The notes beneath the pieces are model-generated. The model made no database searches and was not told where the DNA came from. It saw only the letters and a program-made list of their open reading frames with translations. A stretch of 64,000 bases of DNA from RHLJ01 sp965222205. Lineage in GTDB: Bacteria; Bacteroidota; Rhodothermia; Balneolales; Balneolaceae. The stretch spans positions 2,542,001 to 2,606,000 of the forward strand of contig OZ244932.1 in NCBI GenBank assembly GCA_965222205.1, written 5' to 3'. The position numbers were made by a program, and so were the translations under genes. This document shows, piece by piece, positions 1 to 8,507 of this stretch (position 1 is the stretch's first letter; every line of letters starts with the position of its first letter).

Positions 1-1098
1 GTAAACATGGAGGATGAACTTTTCCGGTCTCTTCAGCCGGATGTGATTCATAATATCTACGTTTCCCTGAGTAATGATGATGGCGCTATTATCAGTTCTC
101 CATATGAGATTAAACTTGAACAACTACGAAGTGGTACTCCTGAAACCGTAGAATTTGAAATGCTTCAGGACCTGGATGAAGTGACCGTCAACATCATTTA
201 CGGAAATGGTTCATCCCGAAGTCCTAAAGTTTTTCTGGAGAAAGATGCGTCAGCGAACCGGGTGTTAATTCAATCTGAGCGTTTTTCACAGGAAATCGAA
301 CTGGGTGATAACGCAACTTTTGGATTAGGATTAGAGCTTTTCAGCGGATTAAATGATACGTATAAGCTTGAAGTTCTGAACCTTCCTTCCTCTGTTACAC
401 GTTATTTTTCTGAGCAGGGAGCTTCCGGACGGATAAGCCAAATCAAGTTCACGGAAAGCAAAAATAATATCTCGGCAAATCTGGATATCTCACTGCCTGA
501 TCGCCCTACGGATGATGTACCAATGGATAGCCCGATCAGTTTCTATGTGGTAGCACTTCCTATTAATCAGCTTGATGAGGTAAATCATCGATTAACTGAA
601 AATTGGACTGAAGAGGAAATTCAAGCACTGAATGCGGGTTACGTTCGACTGGAAATGATCCCCAGAGGAGTAGGTCGTTTAGTGATTAAAGCGCCTCAGT
701 TATATAATGAAGGTGATAATGAAGAGCCAGTGGAATTTACCTTTCGGGTTGTAAACGAAGGGTCACGCAGACTCGATAATATTGAGTTTGAACTGGACGC
801 TCCCTTTGAATGGGAAAAACGGATTGAGCCTGCCATTATCCCTGAACTGGATATCCGGGAAGAACAAACTGTAAGGCTCTACCTCACTCCTCCGGACGAT
901 GTTAGTGTGGGTCGATATGAAACCCGGATGCGCTCGACCTCGCTTTCTGATAGTCAACCGGTAAACGCAGAAGATAAAACCTTTACCGTACAAATTGCAG
1001 CCCAGGCGAATGTACTTGGTACAACCCTGATCCTTTTTCTGATCATCGGATTGGTAGGCGGGCTCGTATTCTTCGGCATTAAACTTTCGAGGAAGTGA
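1..1098 (+). CDS. NEW3-like membrane-anchored protein, 5' end outside window
   Basis: The reading frame is open from base 1, so the true start lies upstream; an internal ATG sits at 7. The visible 363 residues are mostly beta-type sequence with no catalytic motif. Near residues 235-330 there is a region resembling the NEW3 domain of alpha-galactosidase-associated proteins, with the pattern 'EEPVEFTFRVVNEGSRRLDNIEFEL'-like, shown only in part here: FRVVNEGSRRLDNIEFEL. A single membrane helix (about residues 337-358) and a short basic tail close the protein, so most of it faces the periplasm. It sits 107 bp upstream of an ABC exporter on the same strand. NEW3 proteins beside ABC-2 transporters are a known arrangement, so a role as transporter partner is inferred. 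Family assignment is moderate. Confidence 0.6.
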   Translation, partial: VNMEDELFRSLQPDVIHNIYVSLSNDDGAIISSPYEIKLEQLRSGTPETVEFEMLQDLDEVTVNIIYGNGSSRSPKVFLEKDASANRVLIQSERFSQEIELGDNATFGLGLELFSGLNDTYKLEVLNLPSSVTRYFSEQGASGRISQIKFTESKNNISANLDISLPDRPTDDVPMDSPISFYVVALPINQLDEVNHRLTENWTEEEIQALNAGYVRLEMIPRGVGRLVIKAPQLYNEGDNEEPVEFTFRVVNEGSRRLDNIEFELDAPFEWEKRIEPAIIPELDIREEQTVRLYLTPPDDVSVGRYETRMRSTSLSDSQPVNAEDKTFTVQIAAQANVLGTTLILFLIIGLVGGLVFFGIKLSRK

Positions 1099-1149
1099 AA
1101 TGGATCAGATTCAAATTCAAAAAACTAAAAATAACCGCTGTTAGCTTTT

Positions 1150-1179
1150 AGCTGTTGGCTTTTGAGTAAGCCAACAGCT
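1150..1179. repeat. perfect inverted repeat in ABC operon spacer
   Basis: Two 12-bp arms, AGCTGTTGGCTT (1150-1161) and AAGCCAACAGCT (1168-1179), are exact reverse complements around a 6-nt loop. There is no T-run, so it is not an obvious terminator. The flanks (AGCTTTTAGCTG, AATAGCTAAA) repeat the AGCTAA theme, as seen in dispersed palindromic repeats. It separates the NEW3 gene from the ATPase gene. Confidence 0.6.
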
Positions 1180-1205
1180 AATTCCTAATAGCTAAATGAT
1201 CAACT

Positions 1206-1997
1206 ATGACAAACCAAACCATTAAACAAGCGCCTTTACTGGAAGCCAGAAACCTCACTAAAGTCTATGAAGACGGTGTTAAAGCTCTGGATAACCTTCA
1301 GCTAACGGTACATCCCGGTGAAATTTTTGCCATGCTGGGCGGGAATGGAGCAGGAAAAACAACAACCATCAACCTGTTCCTGGATTTCATCCAGCCAAGC
1401 AGCGGACACGCTTTTATCAACGGTATTGATGCTAACGCCGATCCTCTTGAGGCCAAGAAAAACGTGGCTTTTGTATCAGAAAACGTGCAGCTATACCCCA
1501 ATTTTACGGCCATGCAAAATGTGGATTTCTTTGTACGACTTGGGGGAAAACACCAATATAATCGAAGTGATTATGAAGCCGCTTTGGTCCGCGTAGGTTT
1601 ACAACGGGAAGCCTTTGACAAGAAGCTGAAAGATTTCTCGAAAGGGATGCGCCAAAAGTGTGGAATTGCTATCGCTATTCTTAAAGATGCACCTGCAATT
1701 CTGCTTGATGAGCCTACTTCCGGACTTGATCCAAAAGCTGGTAAAGAATTCACCCGACTTGTCGGTGATTTGCGGGATGAAGGAAAAGCCATCCTAATGA
1801 GTACTCACGACATCTTTAGAGCTAAAGAAATCTCTGATCATGTTGGCATTCTGAATGCCGGAATACTGGTAGCTCAAAAAACGAATGCCGAACTGAAGGG
1901 AGTGAACCTCGAAGAATTATACGTGGAGTATATGGCCGGATATATGGAAGAGGTGTCGGAGTCCGGATCACTAAGCAATAATCTAAGTGAGGTCTGA
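1206..1997 (+). CDS. ABC-2 type transporter ATP-binding protein
   Basis: This 263-residue ATPase should power the export system formed with the two downstream permeases. Walker A is GGNGAGKTT at residues 45-53. The signature is the degenerate FSKGMRQ at 144-150, typical of ABC-2 exporters such as the CcmA/NatA group. Walker B is AILLDEP at 164-170, followed by a TSGLDP D-loop and a switch histidine in STHD near residue 202. It has the usual length for a single-domain ATPase. ATG start. Its stop codon lies directly against the left end of a hairpin repeat (1998-2138), and the first permease begins after that repeat. The substrate cannot be read from the sequence. Confidence 0.93.
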   Translation: MTNQTIKQAPLLEARNLTKVYEDGVKALDNLQLTVHPGEIFAMLGGNGAGKTTTINLFLDFIQPSSGHAFINGIDANADPLEAKKNVAFVSENVQLYPNFTAMQNVDFFVRLGGKHQYNRSDYEAALVRVGLQREAFDKKLKDFSKGMRQKCGIAIAILKDAPAILLDEPTSGLDPKAGKEFTRLVGDLRDEGKAILMSTHDIFRAKEISDHVGILNAGILVAQKTNAELKGVNLEELYVEYMAGYMEEVSESGSLSNNLSEV

Positions 1998-2138
1998 TTA
2001 AAGTCCTCCCTTGAGGGAGGTGGATTTCGATCGGCTAGATCGAAAGACGGAGGGTGTTGCCGGAATCCGGTAACACCCCTCGAAAAGTTCAAAGAACCAT
2101 TTTGAACTTTTAGCTCCCCTCAAGGGGAGACCTTTTTA
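1998..2138. repeat. compound-hairpin dispersed repeat, copy 1
   Basis: About 140 bp of five back-to-back hairpins: CCTCCCT/AGGGAGG (2005-2020), TTTCGATC/GATCGAAA (2025-2045), GGGTGTTGCCGGA with TCCGGTAACACCC (one G-T pair, centre about 2065), AAAAGTTCAAA/TTTGAACTTTT (2083-2111) and CTCCCCT/AGGGGAG (2114-2129). The outer ends TTAAAGTCC and GACCTTTTTAG are imperfect terminal inverted repeats. Two blocks are identical to the copy at 19800-19978: 22 nt from 2001 and 15 nt from 2043. It starts 1 bp after the ATPase stop codon. No coding capacity; it looks like a MITE- or REP-like element. Confidence 0.8.
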
Positions 2139-2161
2139 GAAATCTCAAATCACGAATAACG

Positions 2162-3571
2162 ATGTTCAAACTCATATTTATAAAAGAACTTAAAGAGATT
2201 ATCCAAAGCAGCCGGTTTACAATCAGCTTTGCGGTATGCTCACTCCTCATCATCCTCTCCTTTTTTATGGGAGCACAAAATTACCTTTCCAGCAAGGCTC
2301 AGTACGAAGCTGCCGTTCAGGAAAACCGAAATCAAATTGCTGCTAATACGGAATGGATGATGGTAGATCACACGATTACTCTTCCTCCTCAGCCCTTAAT
2401 GGCACTTGTAAACGGTATTTCTAACGATATCGGGCGAAATATAGAAATGAGTGGTCGGGGAGAACTCCGTGCCGATAACACCCGGTTTAATGACGAACCC
2501 ATTTTTGCCATTTTCAGGTTTATGGATCTGGAATTTATTTTCGGAATCGTTCTATCGCTGTTTGCTATTATCTTCGCCTACGATGCCATTAACGGGGAAA
2601 AAGTAAGCGGAACTCTTAAACTGTGTTTTGCAAACTCGGTCTCCCGGGCAGCTTTTATTGGAGGCAAGCTAGCAGGCTCATTCGTTGGTTTAAGTGTAGC
2701 TTTGCTGATTCCAATGTTAATTGGATGCGCCCTGCTACCTCTGTTAGGAATACAGTTAAGTACTGATGAATGGATTCGATTAGCACTTATCATACTATCT
2801 GGACTGGCTTATTTTGGACTATTCCTGGCACTTGCCATGGGCGTTTCGGCCATCACTTCGCGACCATCTAATTCATTCTTAATAGGATTGGTAGTCTGGA
2901 TTTTTGCCGTTCTGATTGTCCCCCGTGCTTCTGTTCTTATTTCAGGAAGATTGGTTGAAGTACCCAATGTGGATGAAATCACGGCCCAGAAAAACAGGTA
3001 CAGAATTCAACTGTTTGAGGAGGACCGCCCAAAGATGGAAAACTTCAGCGTGCCTGAAGGTACTGAACCTTCAGAAGTAATGACCGAGTTCAGTTCTTTT
3101 ATGAGTGAACTTTCATCCAACCGACAAGAAAAAATTGACACGTTTACCGAACGAATAAATGAAGAATTCGAAAACAAAAGGCGGCGGCAAGAAGAAGTAG
3201 CACTTGGACTTTCCAGAGTGTCTCCTACTTCTGTATTTACACTGGCATCTACCGAATTGGCGGGGACATCACTAGGGCTACAAAACCGCTTCATGGATTC
3301 AGCAAACGAATACCAAAACGTTTACGGTAATTTTATGACGGAGAAAACCGGCCAAAACAGAGGTGGTGGATTTCGAATGATTATGATAACTGATGACCAG
3401 GAAGAACCAGAGAATCTGGATCCTGATGAAATGCCTCAATTCGAATACGCTAAGACCACCATTGAGGAAGCGGCCGCTAACAGTATTCTGGATATGGGAC
3501 TGCTTGTACTGTTTAACATCCTCTTTTTTGGAGGAGCATTCGCTGCATTTTTAAGGTATGATTTGAGGTAA
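2162..3571 (+). CDS. ABC-2 family permease (first paralogue)
   Basis: A 469-residue inner-membrane protein with an N-terminal helix (about 21-40), a long periplasmic segment with a coiled-coil-prone stretch rich in E, R and N (about 275-350), a block of helices around 125-265, and a final helix before the C-terminal FLRYDLR. The motif FAYDAINGEKVSGTLKL matches ABC-2 (COG1277-like) permeases. It is clearly paralogous to the next gene: both share the motif YDAINGE..GTLKL, the ARVSP/SRVSP segment and the end GGxFxAFLRYD. With the upstream ATPase it should form a heteromeric exporter. Substrate unknown. Confidence 0.85.
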   Translation: MFKLIFIKELKEIIQSSRFTISFAVCSLLIILSFFMGAQNYLSSKAQYEAAVQENRNQIAANTEWMMVDHTITLPPQPLMALVNGISNDIGRNIEMSGRGELRADNTRFNDEPIFAIFRFMDLEFIFGIVLSLFAIIFAYDAINGEKVSGTLKLCFANSVSRAAFIGGKLAGSFVGLSVALLIPMLIGCALLPLLGIQLSTDEWIRLALIILSGLAYFGLFLALAMGVSAITSRPSNSFLIGLVVWIFAVLIVPRASVLISGRLVEVPNVDEITAQKNRYRIQLFEEDRPKMENFSVPEGTEPSEVMTEFSSFMSELSSNRQEKIDTFTERINEEFENKRRRQEEVALGLSRVSPTSVFTLASTELAGTSLGLQNRFMDSANEYQNVYGNFMTEKTGQNRGGGFRMIMITDDQEEPENLDPDEMPQFEYAKTTIEEAAANSILDMGLLVLFNILFFGGAFAAFLRYDLR

Positions 3572-3597
3572 TAATGAATAGAATTCTTTCCAAAACC

Positions 3598-3680
3598 TAC
3601 ACACCCCTTTCAAAATTTACTTTGAACTTAAATAAAGAGCCTTTCCTCCACCGGAGGGGGTTGAAGGGTGAGTCAAACAA
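3598..3680. repeat. degenerate partial copy of the hairpin repeat
   Basis: The spacer between the two permease genes begins ACACCCCTTTCAAA and continues to TTTGAACTT, matching the right half of the repeat at 1998-2138 (ACACCCCT, then TTTGAACTTTT). The following CCTCC-ACC-GGAGG hairpin (about 3647-3659) replaces the terminal hairpin. It is shorter and more diverged than the two full copies, so the link is tentative. Confidence 0.4.
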
Positions 3681-3715
3681 TTTATAAATAACGTAACAAA
3701 GCCAAAGCCAAAGCC

Positions 3716-5182
3716 ATGCTATCCATACTTGTACAAAAAGAGCTCAAAAACATTTTACTGAGCCCCAAATTCTTCGCCACCTTCCTGGTATGTTCAATAC
3801 TGATAGTTATCAGTGTGTTTATCGGTATAAATGAGTACAACAACTCTGTTACTCAGTTCGAAACCAATCAATTGATTGCTCAACAGGATGTTGAACAGGC
3901 AAGCAGCTGGGGGCAGGTTCGGAATATCGCCCATCGTAAACCAACTCCAATGCAGATCTTTGTTTCCGGTTTACATTTTGATGTAGGTCGGTTATCAGGT
4001 ATCTCATCTTATAATGATGTAAAACTGGTTCGGAGTCCATATTCAGATGAGACTCTGTTTGCTATTTTTCGTTTCATTGATTTCGCTTTCATCGTTCAGG
4101 TTGTGCTATCCCTATTTGCTATCCTGTTTACGTATGACGCTATCAACGGGGAACGGGAAAACGGCACTTTAAAATTGGCCTTCTCAAATCCTGTCTCAAG
4201 AGTTCAATACTTAGTTGCAAAATTTGCGGGAACCTGGATCGGGCTAATTGTGCCTCTTTTAGTTCCCATCTTAATCGGGCTGTTACTCCTTATAATTTTT
4301 GGTGTTCCTGTAGATCCTTCAGACTGGATAAGTATTGCCAGCCTGATCGCTCTTTCGGTTCTGTACATCACTTTCTTTATTGGAATTGGTCTGTTTGTAT
4401 CTGCAATTACACGAAAATCATCTCTCTCCTTCCTGTTATTATTGGTAATCTGGATTAGCGGAGTTTTGATTCTTCCTCGAATGGGCGTAATGGCAGCCGG
4501 TCAGCTGGTATCCATCGAGTCTGTGGCGCAATTGGAAGCTAAGCAAGAGGCCTTTGAGAGAGAGCGATGGGAAGACTATTCAGCGCAAATTTCTGAAACC
4601 TGGCAGGCACGCAATCAGGAAATGGAAGGTATGGACGAGGATGAGCGCCGGGCTTACCGGAATGAAAAAGAATGGGAGTGGCTGGAAGTTGACGATGCTG
4701 CCCGAAAGCAAGTGCAGTCGGATATCATCGAGAACAATCGAATGCTTCTGGAAGACTCTCAAAATAAAAAGAAGGTTCAGGAACAACTCGCTTTCAATTT
4801 AGCGCGTGTTTCTCCGGTATCGTCATTCCGACTTGCGGCCATGAATCTGGCTGGAACAGACATTGATCTTAAAAGCCGCTACGAAGAAAGTATGCGTCGT
4901 TATAAAGATGATTTCACCGAATTTGCCCAGAAAAAGCAAGCTGAAAGCGGGGATTCAGGAGGATTCCGTATCGAAGTAGATTCCAACGAAGGCGTTAAAC
5001 TCGATTTTGGGAGAAATGATCAAACACTGGATACCAGTGAAATGCCCCGGTATTCAGCGCCGGTTGTTCAGGCCGGAACAACCCTTGGCAACAGTATCCT
5101 CGATTTTGGATTACTCATTGTATTCATCATCGCCACGTTCGGAGGAAGTTTCTTCGCCTTTTTAAGGTATGATATGAGATAA
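3716..5182 (+). CDS. ABC-2 family permease (second paralogue)
   Basis: This 488-residue membrane protein has the same plan as the preceding permease: an N-terminal helix (about 20-38), a central helix cluster with YDAINGERENGTLKL, a charged and probably helical periplasmic insert (about 280-365, rich in E, R, W, Q) and a last helix ending FLRYDMR. The insert is longer and more acidic than in the first paralogue. The pair probably arose by tandem duplication and forms the two halves of the membrane channel. ATG start at 3716 without a strong SD. A strong terminator follows at 5193-5227, closing the transcription unit. Confidence 0.85.
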   Translation: MLSILVQKELKNILLSPKFFATFLVCSILIVISVFIGINEYNNSVTQFETNQLIAQQDVEQASSWGQVRNIAHRKPTPMQIFVSGLHFDVGRLSGISSYNDVKLVRSPYSDETLFAIFRFIDFAFIVQVVLSLFAILFTYDAINGERENGTLKLAFSNPVSRVQYLVAKFAGTWIGLIVPLLVPILIGLLLLIIFGVPVDPSDWISIASLIALSVLYITFFIGIGLFVSAITRKSSLSFLLLLVIWISGVLILPRMGVMAAGQLVSIESVAQLEAKQEAFERERWEDYSAQISETWQARNQEMEGMDEDERRAYRNEKEWEWLEVDDAARKQVQSDIIENNRMLLEDSQNKKKVQEQLAFNLARVSPVSSFRLAAMNLAGTDIDLKSRYEESMRRYKDDFTEFAQKKQAESGDSGGFRIEVDSNEGVKLDFGRNDQTLDTSEMPRYSAPVVQAGTTLGNSILDFGLLIVFIIATFGGSFFAFLRYDMR

Positions 5183-5192
5183 TATGATTGGT

Positions 5193-5227
5193 AAGAGATA
5201 GGTATTGAGTTACCTATCTCTTTTTTT
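5193..5227 (+). terminator. Rho-independent terminator of the ABC operon
   Basis: A 12-bp perfect stem AAGAGATAGGTA (5193-5204) / TACCTATCTCTT (5211-5222) with a 6-nt loop leads straight into a T7 run (5221-5227). It lies 10 bp after the second permease and in front of the convergent CoA-transferase gene. Confidence 0.92.
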
Positions 5228-5239
5228 GTAGAAAATATT

Positions 5240-6511
5240 TCAAACTCTAAACCGCTCAAATACCGCCTTATCCAATTCTTCTCTATGATCAGGATGAGCG
5301 ATCTCAACAAGGGCTTTGGCTCGTTGACTTAAATTTTTACCATATAGATAAGCTATTCCAAACTCGGTGACTATGTAGTGAACGTGTGCTCGTGTTGTAA
5401 CAACTCCAGCTCCTTGTTTCAAGAATGGCACTATGCGACTGATGCCTTTATTAGTTTGGGAAGGAAGCGCGATTATTGGTTTTCCACCCGGTGATTTGGC
5501 GGCTCCCCGAATGAAATCCATTTGACCACCTACTCCGCTGTAATGATATGTACCGATGGAATCAGCACATACCTGCCCCGTTAAATCAATCTCAACAGCA
5601 CTATTGATTGCTGTTACTTTCGGGTTTTGTTTAATCACTTTTGTGTTATTTACATACTCGATATCCAGCATGGCTATAGAAGGATTATCATCCACAAAAT
5701 CATACACCCGCTTGGATCCCATCACAAAACCGGATACTACTTTGCCTGGAAACTTCACTTTTTTATGCCCGTTGATAACTCCTTTTTCGACAAGATCAAT
5801 CACACCGTCTGCAAACATCTCGGTATGAACACCTAAGTCTTTGTGGTTTTCAAGACTTTTTAACACCGCGTTTGGAATAGCACCTATACCCATTTGCAGT
5901 GTTGCTCCATCTTCTACAAGTTCGGTACAGAACCGACCAATGCGCATCTCGACCTCGTTTGGCTCTGGGAGAATTTGTTCCGGTAATGGATCGTCATTTT
6001 CAACCATTACATCAATATTATTTATATGAATGAAACCCGCGCCGTGGGTTCTCGGCATATTCGGGTTTATCTGCGCTATCACGATTTTTGCTGTTTCCGC
6101 AGCGGGAAGTGCCCCAACTAATGAAACGCCCATTGAACAAAACCCATGTTTATCCGGTGGTGATACATTTAGTAGCGCCACATCCACAGGGAGAATTCCA
6201 TTTCGAATTAGTCCGGGAACTTCGCTTAAAAAAACCGGGATGTAATCACCTCTGCCTTGATTTACCGCTTTTCTAACATTGGCACCTACAAAAAAGACAT
6301 TCACATGAAAGCTTTCCGCATATTCCGGATTCGCATAGGCTGCCTCCCCTTCGGTATGAATGTGAACTATTTCCACATTTCTAAGCTCATCTGCTCTGCC
6401 AACCATTGCCTCTACTAATTTAAATGGCACCGCATTTACCCCATGGATAAAAACCCGGTCGCCAGATTTTATTAGTTTTACTGCTTCTGAAGCTGTTTTA
6501 TACGTAGTCAT
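5240..6511 (-). CDS. acetyl-CoA hydrolase / CoA-transferase family enzyme
   Basis: A 423-residue cytoplasmic enzyme of the acetyl-CoA hydrolase/transferase family (Cat1/AbfT group; 4-hydroxybutyrate CoA-transferase is the nearest named type). Typical family sequence includes GDRVFIHGVNAVP near the N-terminus, the central GVHTEMFADGVIDL whose glutamate fits the CoA-ester-forming residue, and GVGGQMDFIRGA in the C-terminal half. It would move CoA between acetate and another short-chain acid, or hydrolyse acetyl-CoA. I prefer the ATG at 6511 over the in-frame TTG at 6523, because GGAG/AAGGAA lies just upstream of it. Monocistronic and convergent with the ABC operon. The exact acyl substrate is not determinable. 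Confidence 0.85.
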   Translation of the reverse strand: MTTYKTASEAVKLIKSGDRVFIHGVNAVPFKLVEAMVGRADELRNVEIVHIHTEGEAAYANPEYAESFHVNVFFVGANVRKAVNQGRGDYIPVFLSEVPGLIRNGILPVDVALLNVSPPDKHGFCSMGVSLVGALPAAETAKIVIAQINPNMPRTHGAGFIHINNIDVMVENDDPLPEQILPEPNEVEMRIGRFCTELVEDGATLQMGIGAIPNAVLKSLENHKDLGVHTEMFADGVIDLVEKGVINGHKKVKFPGKVVSGFVMGSKRVYDFVDDNPSIAMLDIEYVNNTKVIKQNPKVTAINSAVEIDLTGQVCADSIGTYHYSGVGGQMDFIRGAAKSPGGKPIIALPSQTNKGISRIVPFLKQGAGVVTTRAHVHYIVTEFGIAYLYGKNLSQRAKALVEIAHPDHREELDKAVFERFRV

Positions 6512-6570
6512 TTCCTTCTCCAAATTTGTTTAGGAGAAGATTAACCATTGAATATGAAGTTGGTATAAAT

Positions 6571-6602
6571 AAAAAAGACTACCCGTTCCCGGGCAGCCTT
6601 TG
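6571..6602 (-). terminator. terminator after the lipoprotein gene
   Basis: Read on the minus strand, GGCTGCCCG and CGGGTAGTC (with two G-U pairs) enclose a GAA-type loop and are followed by a T6 run (the + strand A-run at 6571-6576). It lies about 35 bp downstream of the 6636-8321 gene. Confidence 0.8.
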
Positions 6603-6635
6603 ATCAACGTTTATGATTAGTCTGGCAAGTAAGAA

Positions 6636-8321
6636 CTAATTGGATAAAGCTACATTCCAAACTTTATCATAGCCAAACTCTGCTTGTTTAGAGGTCAACT
6701 CTTCTATTGATTGTTTAATGAGTTTTATAATCACATCTTTTTGGCCAATTCTATTGAGTGCGTTTAAATCAGAAAACTCTGATTCACTAAATGAAACGCC
6801 TGGTCCCTGAATACTTCCCTGCACCCAAGTATTTGCAGTTCCATCAAAAGCCTGAGTTTCGCCTACTACTCTGTAGCTAACATTCGGAAGTAGTACAATG
6901 GTGTTTCCTTCCCCACCGGCTACCTGATAGTTAATTACTACATCCATAAAAGCATCCATATTCATATTTCTGAGTAACCTGGGTAGTGTCCCTCCATCTG
7001 CTACCATTGCCGTAGTTGCCTCTCCTAATATTTCCCCCAGTGAGTTTGGTATCAAGCGCTTGGTATCGCGTAAATTCTTGGCTATATATTCCTGAGTATT
7101 TTCGTCTTTTGGTGTGAAAAACTCATCATATATAGGATTAGAAGTAATCTGATTTACATTAACTACAGAAGCATTGTAGTCTTTCTCAAGCATGTTTGTC
7201 AGGTCTGAATAGATGTTTTCCAAAAACTGATTCCAGTATTCATCATCCAATTCCGGAAATTGAAAGGTAGTGGTGGTGGTGGTTATTTCTCTATACCCTG
7301 TTAAATAATTATCCCGTTCACTTGTTTCTACTTCCTGCTTATATAAAGTCCCTGATACACTTAGCGATGATATTCCAATTCGTTTGATATTAGTATTTAA
7401 TGGCCGGGCATACCATGCATTGCTCGATGTTGCAGTATATTTAAATTCCCCGGACGGTTCTTCCGAATCTCCATTAACCCGAATATAACTTCTGCCTTCC
7501 GTATCTCCGGTTACTGTTACGGGAACCGTATCATATACTGTATTTACTTTTTTGAAATACGCAAATGGTTCTGCCGCACTACTACGATCTTGATCTATCA
7601 GTGTAACCTGAAGGTGGTTTTCACCTTTTACCCAGTTAGTAACGTCCTTACCTGTTGGGCCACCGCCATTAATATGCTTGTGTTTAAAAGCATCAGCCGG
7701 TATGGTTACCTTACCTTTTGCCAAAGTAGATTGAAAGTAGGCGAAGCCCTTTGCTCCCACTGCACTGGTAATCAATGCTATTTGTACTCTTTTACCTTCA
7801 GCGGCAGGTTCGTAATCCAATTCTAGTTCCAGAGGATCATTCAGACTTATTTCTGCACCTTCAGCTTTCCCATTTATACTTTTGATTCTTACCTGAGGCG
7901 GAGCCTGGAGTGTAAATTCCGTAGCCTGACCATCTGCATTTTCTACACGAACGGTTTTATCTGAGCGGTCGTCACCATCAAACAAAGCCATATATACTCC
8001 TCCTCCATAACTCCCGGCTTCTACCCCATCAATTGTTACGGTTCCATCCAAAGCAATTACCCCAATTCCTCCTTCAGGTTTAACGAATTGTACACCTACC
8101 GCATTTTGACCGGCTTCCCAGTCTTCTGTACCTAACATAGAAATGCCAACATCGGTTGGATAAAGATTGAGGTCGTACTTCCCAATTGCGGCTATCTTTG
8201 AAAAATCCTTCTCTTTTTTTGTCATTAGTTTTAATGCCACTTTACCCATTTGCTGCTGAATGGTTGAACATGACATTAATAGAAATGATACCCCGAAAAA
8301 GCCAATCAATAATTTCTTCAT
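6636..8321 (-). CDS. large lipoprotein of unknown function
   Basis: I do not recognise the family. The 561-residue product begins MKKLLIGFFGVSFLLMSC, a signal peptide with lipobox LMSC, so it should be a lipid-anchored envelope protein with the mature cysteine at about residue 18. The rest is hydrophilic. A beta-rich first half (about 40-330) has Gly/Thr/Val-rich segments that include VTVTGDTEGRSYIRVNG. It is followed by a run of six threonines (about 350-357) and a more helical second half (about 355-555). No enzyme motif is visible. It is flanked by its own terminator and faces a divergent TolB-like lipoprotein gene across 186 bp. Confidence 0.7.
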   Translation of the reverse strand: MKKLLIGFFGVSFLLMSCSTIQQQMGKVALKLMTKKEKDFSKIAAIGKYDLNLYPTDVGISMLGTEDWEAGQNAVGVQFVKPEGGIGVIALDGTVTIDGVEAGSYGGGVYMALFDGDDRSDKTVRVENADGQATEFTLQAPPQVRIKSINGKAEGAEISLNDPLELELDYEPAAEGKRVQIALITSAVGAKGFAYFQSTLAKGKVTIPADAFKHKHINGGGPTGKDVTNWVKGENHLQVTLIDQDRSSAAEPFAYFKKVNTVYDTVPVTVTGDTEGRSYIRVNGDSEEPSGEFKYTATSSNAWYARPLNTNIKRIGISSLSVSGTLYKQEVETSERDNYLTGYREITTTTTTFQFPELDDEYWNQFLENIYSDLTNMLEKDYNASVVNVNQITSNPIYDEFFTPKDENTQEYIAKNLRDTKRLIPNSLGEILGEATTAMVADGGTLPRLLRNMNMDAFMDVVINYQVAGGEGNTIVLLPNVSYRVVGETQAFDGTANTWVQGSIQGPGVSFSESEFSDLNALNRIGQKDVIIKLIKQSIEELTSKQAEFGYDKVWNVALSN

Positions 8322-8507
8322 AATTACCCTGTGTTTTTAATTGTGATTTAATTTCAGAGTAATTCGCAGGGTATTCTATCACCCAAACGGGGTATTTTGA
8401 ATCCTTAAAAAGGCAAACGGATATTAATCATTCTAGTTATTTTTGTAACATTATCTCATTAATCCTATCATATAGGTATAATAAAAAAAATAGTTAAGAG
8501 ATAATTT

